NCBI GenBank assembly: GCA_029863355.1
Contig: JAOTVO010000143.1
Coordinates: forward strand, 1-6,821
Direction of reading: 5' to 3'
Length of the DNA: 6,821 bases
Source of the DNA: Candidatus Krumholzibacteriia bacterium
Lineage (GTDB): Bacteria; Krumholzibacteriota; Krumholzibacteria; WVZY01; JAKEHA01
Shown in pieces: positions 5,695 to 6,821 of this stretch (positions within the stretch are counted from its first letter, which is position 1; every line of letters begins with the position of its first letter). Under the pieces are notes generated by a model. That model searched no databases, had not been told where the DNA came from, and saw only the letters and a program-made list of their open reading frames with translations. The translations under genes and the position numbers were made by a program.

Positions 5695-6426
5695 CTACCT
5701 GTAGATCGACTTGACCGCACCCCACGAGGTCTCCTCCACCGGAACCTCGCAACCCCGCACGGTGAGCGTCAGGTCGGTGAGGTCGCCCCAGTGCCCGTCC
5801 GATCCGTTGTCGACCGCGCAGTTGGTCAGAAAGTCGGGGTAGTCCCCCGGCTTCACGTTGGTGTCCGTGACCGGAATCAGGTTGGGGTCGGTGTCGCCGA
5901 TCAGAACGCCGTTGCCGATGCCGAAGGCCACGCAGTCCGCTGCATAGCCGACGAGGTGCGCGCTCACGTTGTGGTTGGAGTTCGCACCCACCAGGTTGCC
6001 GTCGGCGTATTGCTCCGTGCGCGTCTCGATGTAGGTGTCGATCACGCCGCTGTAGCTCGCGTCGCCGCCGCCCCACGGGCCGGCGCCGTCCAGCCAGACC
6101 GTCCCGCCGACGTACGTGATCAAGTAGAACTTATGCCCGTTGCCAAAGATGACCGTATCGTTGAGCAGCATGACAACGGCGGTCACGGGACAGGTAACCC
6201 TCCACTCCGTGCCCAGTGTCGAGCCGTCCCAGGACTGCCCGTGCAGCATGTTTCCGGCCTGGGGCGGGTTATTGGCCGGTGTGAACCACGACGTGGACGA
6301 CCGTCCCTCCAGGAAATCCCCCGTGCTTGACTTGTACGTGCCATCCACCGGCGGCTGCGCCAGCGCGGCGGTAACGCCGAGGGCGACCGCCGCCGTGAGG
6401 CCGAGAAACAGTATCCGACGTTTCAT
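5695..6426 (-). CDS. Secreted protein of unknown function, tandem paralogue 1
   Basis: I do not recognise this 243-residue family. A clear signal peptide is present: basic MKRR, a hydrophobic core (ILFLGLTAAVALGVTAALA) and a likely signal peptidase I site after ALA at residues 21-23, before QPPVDG. The mature part (about 220 residues) is rich in Gly, Asp, Asn, Thr and Trp, and looks like a beta-rich extracytoplasmic protein. It has four cysteines (C79, C165, C203, C226), enough for two disulfides, and acidic, glycine-rich stretches (GDTDPNLIPVTDTN 177-190, DNGSDGHWGDLTDLT 206-220) that could bind a cation. The tail is ETSWGAVKSIYR (232-243). The ATG (6424-6426) has AGGAG eight bases upstream. 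The stop (TAG, 5695-5697) touches the stop of the FemAB-like gene, so no separate terminator fits between them. The neighbour at 6552 is a near-identical paralogue. Location outside the cytoplasm is well supported; function is not. Confidence 0.88.
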   Translation of the reverse strand: MKRRILFLGLTAAVALGVTAALAQPPVDGTYKSSTGDFLEGRSSTSWFTPANNPPQAGNMLHGQSWDGSTLGTEWRVTCPVTAVVMLLNDTVIFGNGHKFYLITYVGGTVWLDGAGPWGGGDASYSGVIDTYIETRTEQYADGNLVGANSNHNVSAHLVGYAADCVAFGIGNGVLIGDTDPNLIPVTDTNVKPGDYPDFLTNCAVDNGSDGHWGDLTDLTLTVRGCEVPVEETSWGAVKSIYR

Positions 6427-6551
6427 GTACCACGCTCCTCGTTACAAATTGTCGCTCGCAAGAAGCCACGGGCCCGCCGCGCAACGCGCGCCGGGCCCGT
6501 GGATACTGCCGTTGTATCCCCGTTCGGGTCGGGAGGGTCTACTGCTACTGC
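6427..6551. other. 125-bp gap between the two secreted-protein paralogues
   Basis: On the minus strand this gap contains, in order, the end of the upstream paralogue, a small hairpin (GGATAC 6501-6506 with GTATCC 6514-6519), a large GC-rich hairpin (6466-6502), an AT-richer stretch and the AGGAG of the downstream paralogue. Only about 39 bases separate the large hairpin from the start codon, so a full promoter for the second gene would have to overlap the hairpin. Otherwise the gene depends on read-through. Confidence 0.5.
6459..6502 (-). terminator. Large hairpin between the paralogues, likely (leaky) terminator
   Basis: CCACGGGCCCG (6466-6476) pairs with CGGGCCCGTGG (6492-6502). After one C-C mismatch, CGCGC (6478-6482) pairs with GCGCG (6486-6490) over an AAC loop. 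The stem is thus 11 + 5 bp. Read on the minus strand it is followed by CTTCTTG, a weak T-tract. It lies about 50 bp after the stop of the upstream paralogue. It could terminate, attenuate or protect the transcript. Confidence 0.6.
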
Positions 6552-6821
6552 TTACCGGTAGATCGACTTGACCGCGCCCCACGAGGTCTCCTCCACCGGA
6601 ACCTCGCAACCCCGCACGGTCAGCGTCAGGTCGGTGAGGTCGCCCCAGTGCCCGTCCGATCCGTTGTCGACCGCGCAGTTGACCAGAAAGTCAGGGTAGT
6701 CGGCCGGCTTCACGTTCGTGTCCGTGATCGGAATCAGGTTGGGGTCGGTGTCGCCGATCAGAACGCCGTTGCCGATGCCGAAGGCCACGCAGTCCGCTGC
6801 ATAGCCGACGAGGTGCGCGCT
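6552..6821 (-). CDS. Secreted-protein tandem paralogue 2, C-terminal part
   Basis: The window edge cuts this gene, leaving 89 codons and a TAA stop (6552-6554). The visible residues match residues 155-243 of the neighbouring secreted protein at 86 of 89 positions. The changes are V186 to I, G194 to A and T201 to V. Three of the four cysteines (equivalent to C165, C203 and C226) and the ETSWGAVKSIYR tail are kept. At DNA level 259 of 270 positions agree, including a run of 93 identical bases up to the edge. The signal peptide is expected but lies outside the window. Function is as unknown as for its twin. The two genes lie head to tail 125 bp apart. Confidence 0.88.
   Translation of the reverse strand, partial: SAHLVGYAADCVAFGIGNGVLIGDTDPNLIPITDTNVKPADYPDFLVNCAVDNGSDGHWGDLTDLTLTVRGCEVPVEETSWGAVKSIYR
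6552..6821. repeat. Second copy of the DNA at 5695-5964 (tandem gene duplication)
   Basis: The offset between copies is 857 bp with no insertion or deletion. Eleven substitutions lie in the 177 bases nearest the stop and none in the remaining 93 (5872-5964 against 6729-6821). Similarity may continue weakly past the stop codon, where the FemAB-like gene ends in the other copy. The repeat must extend beyond the right edge. Confidence 0.9.

Overview
The window is GC-rich chromosomal DNA (by eye about two thirds G+C) from a bacterium. It carries eight protein genes, six complete and two cut by the window edges, and no RNA gene, CRISPR array or insertion sequence that I can recognise. A type-1 signal peptide on one secreted protein, a PMT/ArnT-like membrane glycosyltransferase and a FemAB/GNAT-type protein suggest a Gram-negative-type or uncultured environmental lineage. 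I cannot place it to phylum from the sequence alone.

Layout. Positions 1-448 (minus) hold the N-terminal part of a multi-pass GT-C (PMT_2/GT39-like) glycosyltransferase. Positions 566-877 (minus) encode a 103-residue protein I do not recognise, with a very good ribosome binding site. Positions 1160-1999 (minus) encode an inositol-monophosphatase-family enzyme and 2061-2945 (minus) a LysR-type regulator. These two probably form one transcript, separated by 61 bp. An AT-rich divergent promoter region (2946-3041) separates them from 3042-4355 (plus), a myo-inositol-1-phosphate synthase (Ino1/MIPS family) that ends at a textbook intrinsic terminator (4381-4415). Next comes a cluster of three copies of a ~40-bp repeat, two direct and one inverted (about 4428-4568). 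After it, 4624-5694 (plus) encodes a FemAB-like GNAT/BioF2-type acyl- or aminoacyl-transferase. It meets, tail to tail with no gap, a 243-residue secreted protein of unknown function (5695-6426, minus). A second, almost identical copy of that secreted protein's C-terminal region (6552-6821, minus) runs off the right edge, so this is a tandem paralogue pair.

Function. The clearest biology is a compact myo-inositol biosynthesis unit. Ino1 turns glucose-6-phosphate into inositol-1-phosphate, and the phosphatase can release free myo-inositol. The divergent LysR protein is the obvious candidate regulator of both arms. What the inositol is used for (lipid, thiol, osmolyte or glycoconjugate) is not visible here. 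The most unusual features are the three-copy repeat cluster, whose inverted copy can pair with either direct copy but not both, the recently duplicated secreted proteins, and a likely leaderless start for the FemAB-like gene. I see no defence, mobile or obviously novel multi-gene system.
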